A DNA stretch of 6,418 nt from positions 1 to 6,418 of the forward strand of contig CALKUK010000002.1 of assembly GCA_937996655.1 (NCBI GenBank), read 5' to 3'. The position numbers and the translations under genes are program-made. Source of the stretch: an uncultured Sphingomonadaceae bacterium. Its GTDB lineage: Bacteria > Pseudomonadota > Alphaproteobacteria > Sphingomonadales > Sphingomonadaceae. Position 1 is the stretch's first letter. Each line of letters opens with the position of its first letter. The notes beneath the pieces are model-generated. The model was not told where the DNA came from, searched no databases, and saw nothing but the letters and a program-made list of their open reading frames with translations. Positions 1 through 4,641 of this stretch are shown here, piece by piece.

Positions 1-2
1 CC

Positions 3-83
3 ATGAAGCGGGTCGGCGGTCTGACGTTCATCCGCGTCGGGCGGCTGTCGCTGTCGTATTGCGTGGTCAAGGGGGGGCGCTGA
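3..83 (+). CDS. Tiny ORF or C-terminal end of a gene cut by the window edge
   Basis: The frame gives 26 residues, beginning MKRVGGLTFIRVGRLSLSYC and ending at TGA 81-83. The window starts only two bases before this ATG, so it may be a true start or an internal Met of a longer gene. The stop lies one base before the ATG of the next ORF, the tight spacing expected in a phage operon. The composition is hydrophobic and basic with alternating residues that suggest short beta strands. The pattern resembles very small conserved phage proteins, but I cannot name a family. Function unknown. Confidence 0.45.
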   Translation: MKRVGGLTFIRVGRLSLSYCVVKGGR

Positions 84-84
84 C

Positions 85-258
85 ATGCAGAAGCTCCTCG
101 CCACCGCGGCGAATCAGCTGCAATCGACGGGCACTGTGACGCCCGCTCTTGTCGCACGGATTAAAAAGTACGACGCCAGCCATAGTATGTGGGCTTGCTT
201 GGCGACGGATGAGATGCGCGACACTTGGCAGACTATGCAAGGCCTGGGGGTGATCTGA
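85..258 (+). CDS. Small hypothetical protein, 57 aa
   Basis: ATG at 85 follows the preceding stop by one base. A G-rich stretch at 71-77, seven bases upstream, can serve as ribosome binding site. The product begins MQKLLATAANQLQSTG and ends GLGVI. It looks mostly helical and soluble, with one Cys and several Met and Trp residues (SMWACLATDEMRDTW), and has no signal peptide or membrane segment. The spacing suggests translational coupling with the ORF before it. I do not recognise the family and infer no function. It is kept as a gene because of its spacing and the same-strand run. Confidence 0.55.
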   Translation: MQKLLATAANQLQSTGTVTPALVARIKKYDASHSMWACLATDEMRDTWQTMQGLGVI

Positions 259-272
259 CAGGACGAAACAGC

Positions 273-309
273 GGCGGACATCCGCCATTGTACATCGGTT
301 GTGCCGATG
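273..309 (+). promoter_or_regulatory. Two adjacent small hairpins in the leader of the 252-aa gene
   Basis: The 89-base gap between genes holds two inverted repeats: GGCGGA/TCCGCC (273-278 and 281-286, in practice a 5-bp stem with a 4-nt loop) and CATCGG-TTGTG-CCGATG (293-309, a 6-bp stem with a 5-nt loop). Neither is followed by a T tract, so they are not standard terminators. They may stabilise the mRNA, mark a processing site or modulate translation of the gene at 348. The function is inference; the base pairing is seen directly. Confidence 0.4.
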
Positions 310-347
310 CTGACGAGTCCCATCCACATTTATAGAGGCAGTGCCCT

Positions 348-1106
348 ATGGCCCCCAAAAATCCTACAGGTTATGTAATTTATCGCGGCCCATCGCTGCT
401 GGACGGCGCGCCGATTGTCGTGATTGCCACCACGAAGAGCAGAAACGAAAAAACGGCGGACATGGTGCAGACGTGGATTCTCCGCGAGGATATGAGTCCA
501 CTTGAGGCATCCCGCTCTGGCGCCGATGCCAGCGTTTGCGGTAGCTGCCCTCTGCGTGGCAAGGCGAATCTTGAAAAAAAATCTGGCGTTGCCGATGAGC
601 GGGCGTGCTATGTGCTGCTACAGCAAGCTCCGCTGGCAGTGTGGAATGGCTACAAGCGAGGCATTTATCCTATGGCTCGCACGATTAACGCCGTTGCCGC
701 CATCGGCGCCGGAAGAATGGTCCGAACTGGATCGTATGGCGATGGCGCCGCGGTTCCCGCGTGGGTGACGAATGCTTTGGAAAGCGAAGCTCTTGGGCAC
801 ACTGCATACAGTCATCAAGCCGGTGTTTCGGGTTCGTCTTTTGATCCGGCGCGCTATATGGTGAGCGTGCAAAGCGAGTCCGAGGCACGCGAAGCATGGA
901 GCAAAGAATGGCGTACATTTCGCGTGGTGGCCGATGCCTCGGATGCGGTGGCCGGACATGAGATTGAATGCCCATCCTCGCGTGGTGTGAGCTGCGCCGA
1001 TTGCGGCTTGTGCGCCGGGACGCAGCGTCGTGCTAAATTGATCGTAATCCCGTCGCATGGCGCTGGCCGCAAAGCGGCAAACGCCATTGTGAGGCATGCG
1101 GCATGA
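348..1106 (+). CDS. Conserved Cys-rich hypothetical phage protein, 252 aa
   Basis: The ATG at 348 is preceded by AGAGG (334-338). The protein opens with GPSLLDGAPIVVIAT (residues 14-28), then MVQTWILREDMSPLEA (39-54), a CGSCPLRG motif (Cys64, Cys67), Cys87 in ACYV, VWNGYKRGIYP (98-108), an RTGSYGDGAAVPAWV segment (126-140), GHTAYSHQ (150-157), and a late cluster Cys208, Cys216, Cys219, Cys222, followed by a hydrophobic strand ending IPSHG. This order matches a family I know from phage and phage-like contigs as hypothetical (I believe DUF7227, from memory only). The spaced Cys pairs suggest bound zinc or an Fe-S centre; that is inference. The length looks complete. Its stop overlaps the next start (ATGA at 1103-1106), so the two are probably translated together. 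Function unknown. Confidence 0.9.
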   Translation: MAPKNPTGYVIYRGPSLLDGAPIVVIATTKSRNEKTADMVQTWILREDMSPLEASRSGADASVCGSCPLRGKANLEKKSGVADERACYVLLQQAPLAVWNGYKRGIYPMARTINAVAAIGAGRMVRTGSYGDGAAVPAWVTNALESEALGHTAYSHQAGVSGSSFDPARYMVSVQSESEAREAWSKEWRTFRVVADASDAVAGHEIECPSSRGVSCADCGLCAGTQRRAKLIVIPSHGAGRKAANAIVRHAA

Positions 1107-1228
1107 TATCGTTTTCACAATATCTCCATGCCGCATTGGGCGAGTATGGCGTCATGGCGTGGTGTTTGGGCGTCGGCGCTGCGGGATGCGGTGTTTTGCG
1201 GCTGATTGAGCGAATCGCGAATCGCTGA
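1103..1228 (+). CDS. Small putative membrane protein, 41 aa
   Basis: The ATG at 1103 overlaps the stop of the 252-aa gene as ATGA, and the frame runs to TGA 1226-1228. The product starts MISFSQYLHAALGEYG, has one hydrophobic stretch at about residues 15-33 (rich in Gly, Ala, Val, Leu, Trp, Cys), and ends with a basic helix, RLIERIANR. This is the layout of a single-span inner-membrane peptide with a positively charged tail in the cytoplasm. The gene ends one base before a strong terminator, which supports it as the last gene of the run. No family is recognised. A function such as a holin-like or superinfection-exclusion peptide cannot be told from sequence alone. Confidence 0.6.
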   Translation: MISFSQYLHAALGEYGVMAWCLGVGAAGCGVLRLIERIANR

Positions 1229-1229
1229 C

Positions 1230-1267
1230 AATAGAAAGGCCCCGGCAATAGTCGGGGCCTTTCTATT
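1230..1267. terminator. Strong bidirectional intrinsic terminator
   Basis: AATAGAAAGGCCCCG (1230-1244) pairs perfectly with CGGGGCCTTTCTATT (1253-1267), giving a 15-bp stem with an 8-nt loop GCAATAGT. The GC core is flanked by AAAG/CTTT, so RNA from either strand has a GC hairpin followed by a T-rich tail. It sits one base after the stop of the 41-aa gene and closes the upstream operon. It also separates that operon from the tandem repeat array. Confidence 0.92.
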
Positions 1268-1280
1268 TTCAACGGTTGCC

Positions 1281-1344
1281 GTGCTGCCGTGCTGCCGTGC
1301 TGGCGTGCTGCCGTGCTGGCGTGCTGGCGTGCTGCCGTGCTGCC
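1281..1344. repeat. Tandem 8-mer array, 8 copies of GTGCTG(C/G)C
   Basis: Eight head-to-tail units run without a gap. Only the seventh base varies, always C or G, in the order C C G C G G C C. The array begins 13 bases after the terminator stem and runs directly into the 9-mer array. Because 8 is not a multiple of 3, it does not encode a simple periodic peptide. The two arrays share GCTG(C/G)C and differ in the leader (GT here, GAC in the next array), so one probably arose from the other. Confidence 0.95.
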
Positions 1345-1533
1345 GACGGTGCCGACGGTGCCGACGCTGCCGACGGTGCCGACGGTGCCGACGCTGCCGA
1401 CGCTGGCGACGGTGCCGACGCTGGCGACGCTGGCGACGCTGGCGACGGTGCCGACGGTGCCGACGCTGCCGACGCTGCCGACGCTGCCGACGCTGCCGAC
1501 GGTGCCGACGCTGCCGACGCTGCCGACGCTGGC
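1345..1533. repeat. Tandem 9-mer array, 21 copies of GACG(C/G)TG(C/G)C
   Basis: Twenty-one perfect-length units with three forms: A = GACGGTGCC (8 copies), B = GACGCTGCC (8 copies), C = GACGCTGGC (5 copies). The fourth combination, GACGGTGGC, never occurs. The order is A A B A A B C A C C C A A B B B B A B B C. All variation is C-to-G exchange at two positions. Long open frames here (for example Val-Pro-Thr/Leu-Pro-Thr on plus or Gly-Ser-Val on minus) follow from the 9-nt period and are not evidence of a gene. Slippage and unequal recombination would explain the mosaic order. A binding or spacer role is possible but unproven. Confidence 0.95.
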
Positions 1534-1793
1534 GACGGCTACGCCAAAACGGCAGAAAACCGCCAATTCTACAATGCCCTAACGGGCGCTAACGCGTAAC
1601 GGTCGACCCCGTTGGGAATGGCAGTTTTCTGCGGGTTCCAGAGGCATGCGTCCTGTGCATGTTAGACGGGTCGGCCATGCGGGTTTTGGATAGGTCGCTG
1701 GTCATTTCGAAAACGAAAACCACCGGAAAGCCGCAGAAAACTGCCAATTTTAGACGGCAAATTACGCGTGAAATCGATTGCATTCGTGGATAT

Positions 1794-1824
1794 GGTGGGT
1801 TGCCTCAGTCAACAACAACCCACC
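1794..1824. other. 9-bp perfect hairpin with 13-nt loop
   Basis: GGTGGGTTG (1794-1802) and CAACCCACC (1816-1824) are perfect complements around a 13-base loop. The loop contains CAACAA, which could also pair with the TTG of the left arm, so two folds compete. There is no T tract on either side, so it is not a clear terminator. Role unknown. Confidence 0.55.
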
Positions 1825-1877
1825 GCCGACCCCCATCGTCATCCGACAACCCGTTGAAGACAATCGACATTTACAAC

Positions 1878-1926
1878 CATAAGCAAACGTCATGACGACC
1901 GCCTGGAGTCATCGTTTTTGCTTATG
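1878..1926. other. 10-bp perfect inverted repeat around 29 bases
   Basis: CATAAGCAAA (1878-1887) is the complement of TTTGCTTATG (1917-1926). The match continues inward with CG/CG after a two-base T bulge. The enclosed segment includes the ATG at 1892 of a frame that I do not accept as a gene. It could be a protein-binding site pair or an RNA hairpin. Confidence 0.55.
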
Positions 1927-1975
1927 CATGCACCGCGACTCGACAATCGCCCCTCGAAAATTGGCAGTTTCCAAT

Positions 1976-1994
1976 GTGTCCGGATTCCGGACAC
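1976..1994. promoter_or_regulatory. 19-bp perfect palindrome, operator-like
   Basis: GTGTCCGGA-T-TCCGGACAC is a 9+1+9 perfect dyad centred on T1985. It begins six bases after the fourth copy of the dispersed motif and lies about 130 bases upstream of the promoter -35 element. The odd-length, symmetric form is typical of a site for a homodimeric regulator. Its distance from the promoter suggests action at a distance, or on a second unseen promoter. The regulator is not known. Confidence 0.65.
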
Positions 1995-1997
1995 TTT

Positions 1998-2022
1998 CCG
2001 CCTGGCACCCGTCTCCAGGCGG
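1998..2022. other. 8-bp GC-rich hairpin, 9-nt loop
   Basis: CCGCCTGG (1998-2005) pairs with CCAGGCGG (2015-2022) around a 9-base loop. It comes three bases after the 19-bp palindrome. On the minus strand it is followed by AAAGTGTCC and on the plus strand by TGAACGGG, so a terminator role is weak in both directions. Confidence 0.55.
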
Positions 2023-2049
2023 TGAACGGGTGGGGGCGGTGGGAGGTCA

Positions 2050-2089
2050 TGCGCATGATGCGCATACCCATGCGCATACCCTCTGCGCA
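2050..2089. promoter_or_regulatory. Four closely spaced TGCGCA palindromes
   Basis: TGCGCA occurs at 2050-2055, 2059-2064, 2071-2076 and 2084-2089. The first three are extended to ATGCGCAT, and the second and third belong to a 12-nt tandem repeat ATGCGCATACCC (2058-2069, 2070-2081). Centre spacings are 9, 12 and 13 bases. The cluster ends 33 bases before the -35 element at 2123, where activator or upstream repressor sites would lie. A binding role is inferred from position and repetition only. Confidence 0.55.
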
Positions 2090-2122
2090 CCACATATATT
2101 TATCGCGAATCGCAATTTATGT

Positions 2123-2151
2123 GTTGACGGGGGCTCAGCCGCTCTATATGT
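2123..2151 (+). promoter_or_regulatory. Sigma70-like promoter for the 2201-3033 genes
   Basis: TTGACG (2123-2128) is separated by 17 bases from TATGTT (2146-2151), close to the TTGACA/TATAAT consensus (5/6 and 4/6). TATATG at 2144-2149 is an alternative -10 with a shorter spacer. Transcription would start near 2158, leaving about 43 bases before the GTG at 2201, with its GGAGG inside that leader. Repeat clusters lie just upstream. Confidence 0.6.
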
Positions 2152-2200
2152 TTCGCTTGTCGGCGGCGATCATGCCCCGACGTGTGGAGGATTTATCCCC

Positions 2201-2386
2201 GTGGGTTTCATCGTTTCTCATGACCTGGTTCCGGCGACTGTTGTCATCGTTTGGACAACGGGCGCTGTTGACGTGCATCACTACCAGGACAGTCAGATCG
2301 CAGATCGCTTTGCCGATCTGCTGCTGGCGGCGCAGGCCGAGCACAATGTTGGCATTGTCTCCGTCGTTGTGACGGAGGACTGCTAA
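2201..2386 (+). CDS. Small hypothetical protein, 61 aa, GTG start
   Basis: I chose the GTG at 2201 because GGAGG (2186-2190) lies ten bases upstream and a promoter lies before it. The same frame is open back to an ATG at 1892, but that extension crosses palindromes and reads as low-complexity sequence. The product starts with Met (GTG-encoded) and GFIVSHDLVPATVVIVWTTG, continues VDVHHYQDSQIADRFADLLL, and ends GIVSVVVTEDC. The pattern is strand-strand-helix-strand, a small compact alpha/beta fold that does not look membrane-bound. The stop is one base before the next ATG. The family is not recognised. Confidence 0.65.
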   Translation: MGFIVSHDLVPATVVIVWTTGAVDVHHYQDSQIADRFADLLLAAQAEHNVGIVSVVVTEDC

Positions 2387-2387
2387 C

Positions 2388-2669
2388 ATGACCGCCACCA
2401 TCACCATCCCCGTCTCCGCCGTCCCCGCCCGCGCCACCTACATCGCGCACGTTTTGCAGGCTGGCCACCGCCCCGGCGTGCTGTCGGGCGCTGAGCTGCG
2501 CGGCAAAGCCCGTCGCTATGCGGGCAGCTACTGCCGATCCCGCGACAAAGCGGCTGCCCTGGCTGCCGCGCATGGCGTCAAGCAGGGCTTGGTCCTTGGC
2601 GACAATCGCCGCTGGACCCGCGTGTGGACGCTCGACGGCGCGCCCGTTCGTATCGCTCTCGCTTCTTAA
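2388..2669 (+). CDS. Small basic hypothetical protein, 93 aa
   Basis: ATG at 2388 follows the previous stop by one base and has GGAGG at 2374-2378, nine bases upstream. The N-terminal third is a Thr/Val/Pro-rich strand region (MTATITIPVSAVPARATYI). The middle is Arg/Ala-rich helix (ELRGKARRYAGSYCRSRDKAAALAAA, residues about 36-61), and the end is a likely two-strand unit (RRWTRVWTLDGAPVRIAL). Its many basic residues would allow nucleic-acid contact, but there is no known motif. It is richer in GCC and CGC codons than its neighbours. Function unknown. Confidence 0.75.
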   Translation: MTATITIPVSAVPARATYIAHVLQAGHRPGVLSGAELRGKARRYAGSYCRSRDKAAALAAAHGVKQGLVLGDNRRWTRVWTLDGAPVRIALAS

Positions 2670-2686
2670 CGCAGGAGACAATCCAT

Positions 2687-2872
2687 ATGAACAAATATGC
2701 GATTTCCATCACATATCTTACTGCGTCGGGCGGCGTGTGTTGTTTTGCCGCGCACGATATTTTCGCCGACAATCATGTTGCTGCACAAAACGAAGGCTAC
2801 CGGCGGCTGTATGCTGACCGCCGCAGGCGTGTCGGCAAGGTGTTGGAGGGTCATGCGTGGGTGGTGTCATGA
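2687..2872 (+). CDS. Small hypothetical protein, 61 aa
   Basis: ATG at 2687 is preceded by AGGAGA (2673-2678), eight bases upstream, and lies 17 bases after the previous stop. The product begins MNKYAISITYLTASGGVCCF, suggesting an N-terminal strand hairpin. It then has HDIFADNHVAAQNEGYRRLY and a basic stretch DRRRRVGKVLEG, ending WVVS. The hydrophobic start is too short and polar for a clear signal peptide. Its stop overlaps the next start as ATGA (2869-2872). No family recognised. Confidence 0.7.
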   Translation: MNKYAISITYLTASGGVCCFAAHDIFADNHVAAQNEGYRRLYADRRRRVGKVLEGHAWVVS

Positions 2873-3033
2873 CCGCCAACACCTTCCCCGCTCTTTGCAT
2901 CACCTGCCGGTGCGCGGTTGCCACCGGACAGGGGCGCCTGATCGTGCGCATGGGGCGATACCGCACCGTGATCTGCCGGGCCTGCGACAGCCCCGCCGCA
3001 CAGCCCGCGTCGAATAGTCGCGCCGACGACTAG
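2869..3033 (+). CDS. Small zinc-ribbon-like protein, 54 aa
   Basis: The ATG at 2869 overlaps the previous stop (ATGA), and the frame ends at TAG 3031-3033. Cys10-X2-Cys13 (CITC, plus Cys15) and Cys36-X2-Cys39 (CRAC) are separated by a 22-residue strand-rich segment with RLIVRMGRYRTVI. Two CxxC knuckles at this distance are the hallmark of a treble-clef or zinc-ribbon fold, common in small phage proteins that bind nucleic acid or protein partners. The C-terminal 15 residues look disordered. Zinc binding follows from the motif; the partner is unknown. The gene is missing from simple length-filtered ORF lists because it is short. Confidence 0.75.
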   Translation: MTANTFPALCITCRCAVATGQGRLIVRMGRYRTVICRACDSPAAQPASNSRADD

Positions 3034-3091
3034 CCTGCCTCTGACTGTTCTGATAGCCTCCCCTGGCCCGCTGGTCAGGGCGTGGCTGTCA

Positions 3092-3113
3092 CAACGGCCA
3101 GACCGTTGATTTT
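3092..3113 (+). terminator. Weak terminator-like hairpin
   Basis: CAACGG (3092-3097) and CCGTTG (3103-3108) form a 6-bp stem with a CCAGA loop, followed by ATTTT (3109-3113). It lies 59 bases after the zinc-ribbon gene and 24 bases before the next start. The short stem and short T run suggest partial termination or attenuation before the 3137 gene. Confidence 0.45.
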
Positions 3114-3136
3114 CCCCTTGTTGAGGAGGACATGCG

Positions 3137-3727
3137 ATGCACACCGTTGTTTTTTTGACTGAACATCTGGGCGAGAACGCCGACACGTCGAAAGACATTG
3201 TCGACGTGTGGCGCGGCCAGAACAGCGTCGACCTGTCGGAGCAGGTGATGTGCTGTTTGAACAGCGGCGACGATCGCCTGGTCCCGACCTGGCGTTATGG
3301 GTTTCGCTTGGTCGACCTGCCGGACTGGCTGTCGGCGGAGGAGTATCAACGGCACGACATCGCGTGGTCCTATGCCTGGGGGCGTGGCGTCGACGTCGAT
3401 TGGCCTGAGGCGTGGCAGCGGGCCCTCATGCGCATGCCGGATCGCGGCGAACGCATCGCGTTGATCGACTTGCTGCAGGTCAAGGCGTTCCGTTCCGAGT
3501 TTCGCCGGTCGCTGCGGTTGCAGGTCGAGGCGTGGCTGGATACGCCGGTTGAAGAACGCCGGTTCGAAAGCCCGTTGTCCCCGCGTCAGTTGTCGTTGAT
3601 CACGACGGACAAGCACGTTCGCCAGGCGCGGCAACGTGCCCCGATGGCAGGCCGTGTTTGGCATGGCGCTGCATGGGATCAAGCGCCTGTCGCGCCCGTT
3701 CTCGCTGTGCAAATTGAGATGTTTTGA
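3137..3727 (+). CDS. Hypothetical phage protein, 196 aa
   Basis: GAGGAGGA at 3123-3130 is six bases before the ATG at 3137; an ATG at 3132 is in another frame and is not used. The product begins MHTVVFLTEHLGENADTS. It is acidic and Trp-rich in the middle (LVDLPDWLSAEEYQ, SYAWGRGVDVDWPEAWQRAL), then strongly helical and basic (RGERIALIDLLQVKAFRSEF, RRSLRLQVEAWLDTPVEERR), ending VLAVQIEMF. No membrane segment, signal peptide or metal motif is seen. It is the first and longest gene of a six-gene run and may be translated from its own strong binding site. I do not recognise the family. Confidence 0.85.
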   Translation: MHTVVFLTEHLGENADTSKDIVDVWRGQNSVDLSEQVMCCLNSGDDRLVPTWRYGFRLVDLPDWLSAEEYQRHDIAWSYAWGRGVDVDWPEAWQRALMRMPDRGERIALIDLLQVKAFRSEFRRSLRLQVEAWLDTPVEERRFESPLSPRQLSLITTDKHVRQARQRAPMAGRVWHGAAWDQAPVAPVLAVQIEMF

Positions 3728-3739
3728 GGAGAAAGTACC

Positions 3740-4006
3740 ATGTCTGAACTGATGATTATGGCACCACGGGTGCACCTAAACGGCACGGGCCGCGAGGTGT
3801 TGCTGGAGGATTATCTCGACGCCAAGCAGGCCGTCAGGCTGGCAATTGGCGCGCTGAAGGCCTGCGCACCGAATGGTCGGGACTATTACGTGATTGGTCC
3901 CGAGGCGATCAATGTAGCGCAAAAACAGCACGCCGACCGTGTGCATCGGCTGGTTTTGGTGTTGCAGGAACTGGATTTCATTGCTCAAGAGATCGACCGT
4001 GGCTGA
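3740..4006 (+). CDS. Conserved small phage protein, 88 aa (helical)
   Basis: GAGGAG (3726-3731) overlaps the previous stop and lies eight bases before the ATG. The protein contains APRVHLNGTGREVLLEDYLD (residues 8-27), a helix with AVRLAIGALKACAPNGRDYY (31-50), then IGPEAINVAQKQHADRVHRL and a closing helix. The PRVHLNGT...REXLLE and AAPNGRDYY signatures are ones I know from many phage genomes, where the protein is annotated only as hypothetical. It looks like a small antiparallel helical bundle. The length appears complete. Its end overlaps the next gene by eight bases. Function unknown. Confidence 0.88.
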   Translation: MSELMIMAPRVHLNGTGREVLLEDYLDAKQAVRLAIGALKACAPNGRDYYVIGPEAINVAQKQHADRVHRLVLVLQELDFIAQEIDRG

Positions 4007-4208
4007 CATTCGGATGGTGACGACACGCAAGGATGGCGGTTGGTCGGAAACGGGCGTGTATGTCGGGAGCGATTTGCATGCTGTTGTGACACACCCGTGT
4101 GCCGGTGCCCGTTGGTTCCTGCACACGATGGATTTCAAAGCGCGCCGGTATTCGACGCAGAAGGCAGCGTTGGCGGCGGCAACAAAAGAACTGGAGGAAG
4201 CACAATGA
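3999..4208 (+). CDS. Small hypothetical protein, 69 aa, GTG start
   Basis: I place the start at GTG 3999, which overlaps the preceding gene by eight bases, with AGAGA (3988-3992) as a modest binding site. The next in-frame ATG at 4014 has no upstream purine tract, and the frame's earlier ATG at 3939 lies deep inside the previous gene. The product reads (M)ADIRMVTTRKDGGWSETG, then a strand region VYVGSDLHAVVTHP, MDFKARRYSTQKAALAAA and an acidic helix ending KELEEAQ. This resembles a small beta-sheet-plus-helix phage protein. The stop overlaps the next start as ATGA. Family not recognised. Confidence 0.7.
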   Translation: MADIRMVTTRKDGGWSETGVYVGSDLHAVVTHPCAGARWFLHTMDFKARRYSTQKAALAAATKELEEAQ

Positions 4209-4381
4209 CGCCTGAGCAGATGCAACGCCGTGCAGCTCACATCAAATACGGCATTTACACGATCCCGCTGCGTCGGCACCGGGAGGCACGACGCCGGTTT
4301 TGGCTGAACGTGCTCGGCCTGGCTTGCCTGGTCGCCGCGGTGGCGGTGGCCTGGGTTCGTGCGCATGGGGGCATGCCATGA
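4205..4381 (+). CDS. Small single-span membrane protein, 58 aa
   Basis: ATG at 4205 overlaps the previous stop (ATGA) and has GGAGG (4193-4197) seven bases upstream. The first 31 residues are basic (QRRAAHIKYG, RRHREARRR). A hydrophobic helix at about 32-51 (FWLNVLGLACLVAAVAVAWV) follows, with a short tail RAHGGMP. By the positive-inside rule the basic N-terminus stays in the cytoplasm and the tail faces the periplasm. Single-span phage peptides of this form include holin, spanin and exclusion proteins, but no lysis gene is nearby, so I assign none. The stop overlaps the next start. Confidence 0.72.
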   Translation: MTPEQMQRRAAHIKYGIYTIPLRRHREARRRFWLNVLGLACLVAAVAVAWVRAHGGMP

Positions 4382-4641
4382 CATCGCTGATGACGAGAAT
4401 GTGCGTCGAGGGGTATTTGGCTCCCGACGCCAAGCCACCCTACAGCCGCCCGTCACCGGCCTGGCTGGCGTATCGTGCCGGTCAGGTGCTGAGCACCAAG
4501 ATTGGCGTCCGCGAGTGTCTGAGGAGCCGCGGGTATAGCGTCCGCGTTCTGCTGTGGTCGGGCGAGAAATTCCACATCCGGTTCGCGGGCAAGAATCAAT
4601 CGCACGTCGTGATCGACGAGGGCTGGGGAACTGAGACATGA
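4378..4641 (+). CDS. Small hypothetical protein, 87 aa
   Basis: ATG at 4378 overlaps the membrane-protein stop (ATGA), with a GGGGG run at 4367-4371 as possible binding site. The product begins MTSLMTRMCVEGYLAPDAKP, then PYSRPSPAWLAYRAGQVLST, a helix with IGVRECLRSRGYSVRVLLWS, and a strand pair EKFHIRFAGKNQSHVVIDEG. The first third looks extended and the rest is a likely alpha/beta domain. It has no membrane segment. Its stop overlaps the HTH gene. The family is not recognised. Confidence 0.7.
   Translation: MTSLMTRMCVEGYLAPDAKPPYSRPSPAWLAYRAGQVLSTKIGVRECLRSRGYSVRVLLWSGEKFHIRFAGKNQSHVVIDEGWGTET

Larger units (their letters stand above)
1551..1970. repeat. Four dispersed copies of a 14-15-bp motif in alternating orientation
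   Basis: The core is GCAGAAAACTGCCAATT. Copies: plus at 1551-1568 (GGCAGAAAACCGCCAATT, one base different in the core); minus at 1620-1634 (GGCAGTTTTCTGCGG); plus at 1731-1751 (CCGCAGAAAACTGCC then AATTTT); minus at 1957-1970 (AAAATTGGCAGTTT). The second and third form a perfect 15-bp inverted repeat 96 bases apart. The third and fourth share a perfect 14-bp inverted match (1738-1751 with 1957-1970). After copies one and three the similarity continues loosely towards ACGCGT (around 1590 and 1766). Such spaced copies outside genes suggest recognition sites for one protein, such as a repressor or replication initiator. Confidence 0.75.
1534..2200. other. Non-coding regulatory interval between two gene runs
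   Basis: I see no convincing gene in this 667-base stretch. Open frames here lack ribosome binding sites, have low-complexity translations and cross palindromes. The interval contains four copies of a 14-15-bp motif in alternating orientation, hairpins at 1794-1824, 1878-1926 and 1998-2022, a 19-bp palindrome at 1976-1994, four TGCGCA palindromes at 2050-2089, and a promoter at 2123-2151 pointing to the genes at 2201 and beyond. The layout fits a multi-site control region, or possibly an origin. Confidence 0.6.

Noticed and set aside
1281..1533. CRISPR array
   Set aside because: The units are 8-9 bases with no spacers, and no cas gene is in view.
1033..1566. Minus-strand 177-aa frame rich in Gly-Ser-Val repeats
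   Set aside because: The periodic peptide comes from the 9-nt array, and the rest reads through the terminator stem and antisense to real genes; there is no ribosome binding site.
1206..1599. Three plus-strand frames of 97-128 aa over the tandem array
   Set aside because: All phases stay open because the unit is 9 bases long and has no stop. They start inside the terminator stem or in the 8-mer repeats and have no binding site.
1659..1895. Plus-strand 78-aa frame
   Set aside because: No ribosome binding site, and the frame covers a copy of the dispersed motif and a hairpin.
1892..2200. N-terminal extension of the 61-aa gene back to ATG 1892
   Set aside because: It crosses the 19-bp palindrome, hairpins, TGCGCA cluster and promoter, and reads as low-complexity His/Cys-rich sequence; GTG 2201 has GGAGG and sits after the promoter.
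3089..3775. Long minus-strand frame (228 aa) opposite the 3137 gene
   Set aside because: A shadow of the real plus gene: Arg/Pro-rich translation, no binding site, and it overlaps the 3137-3727 gene completely.
3776..4639. 287-aa minus-strand frame opposite the 3740-4641 genes
   Set aside because: It is antisense to four well-spaced plus genes with ribosome sites and overlaps, and its translation is rich in Arg, Ser, Pro and Cys as expected of a shadow.
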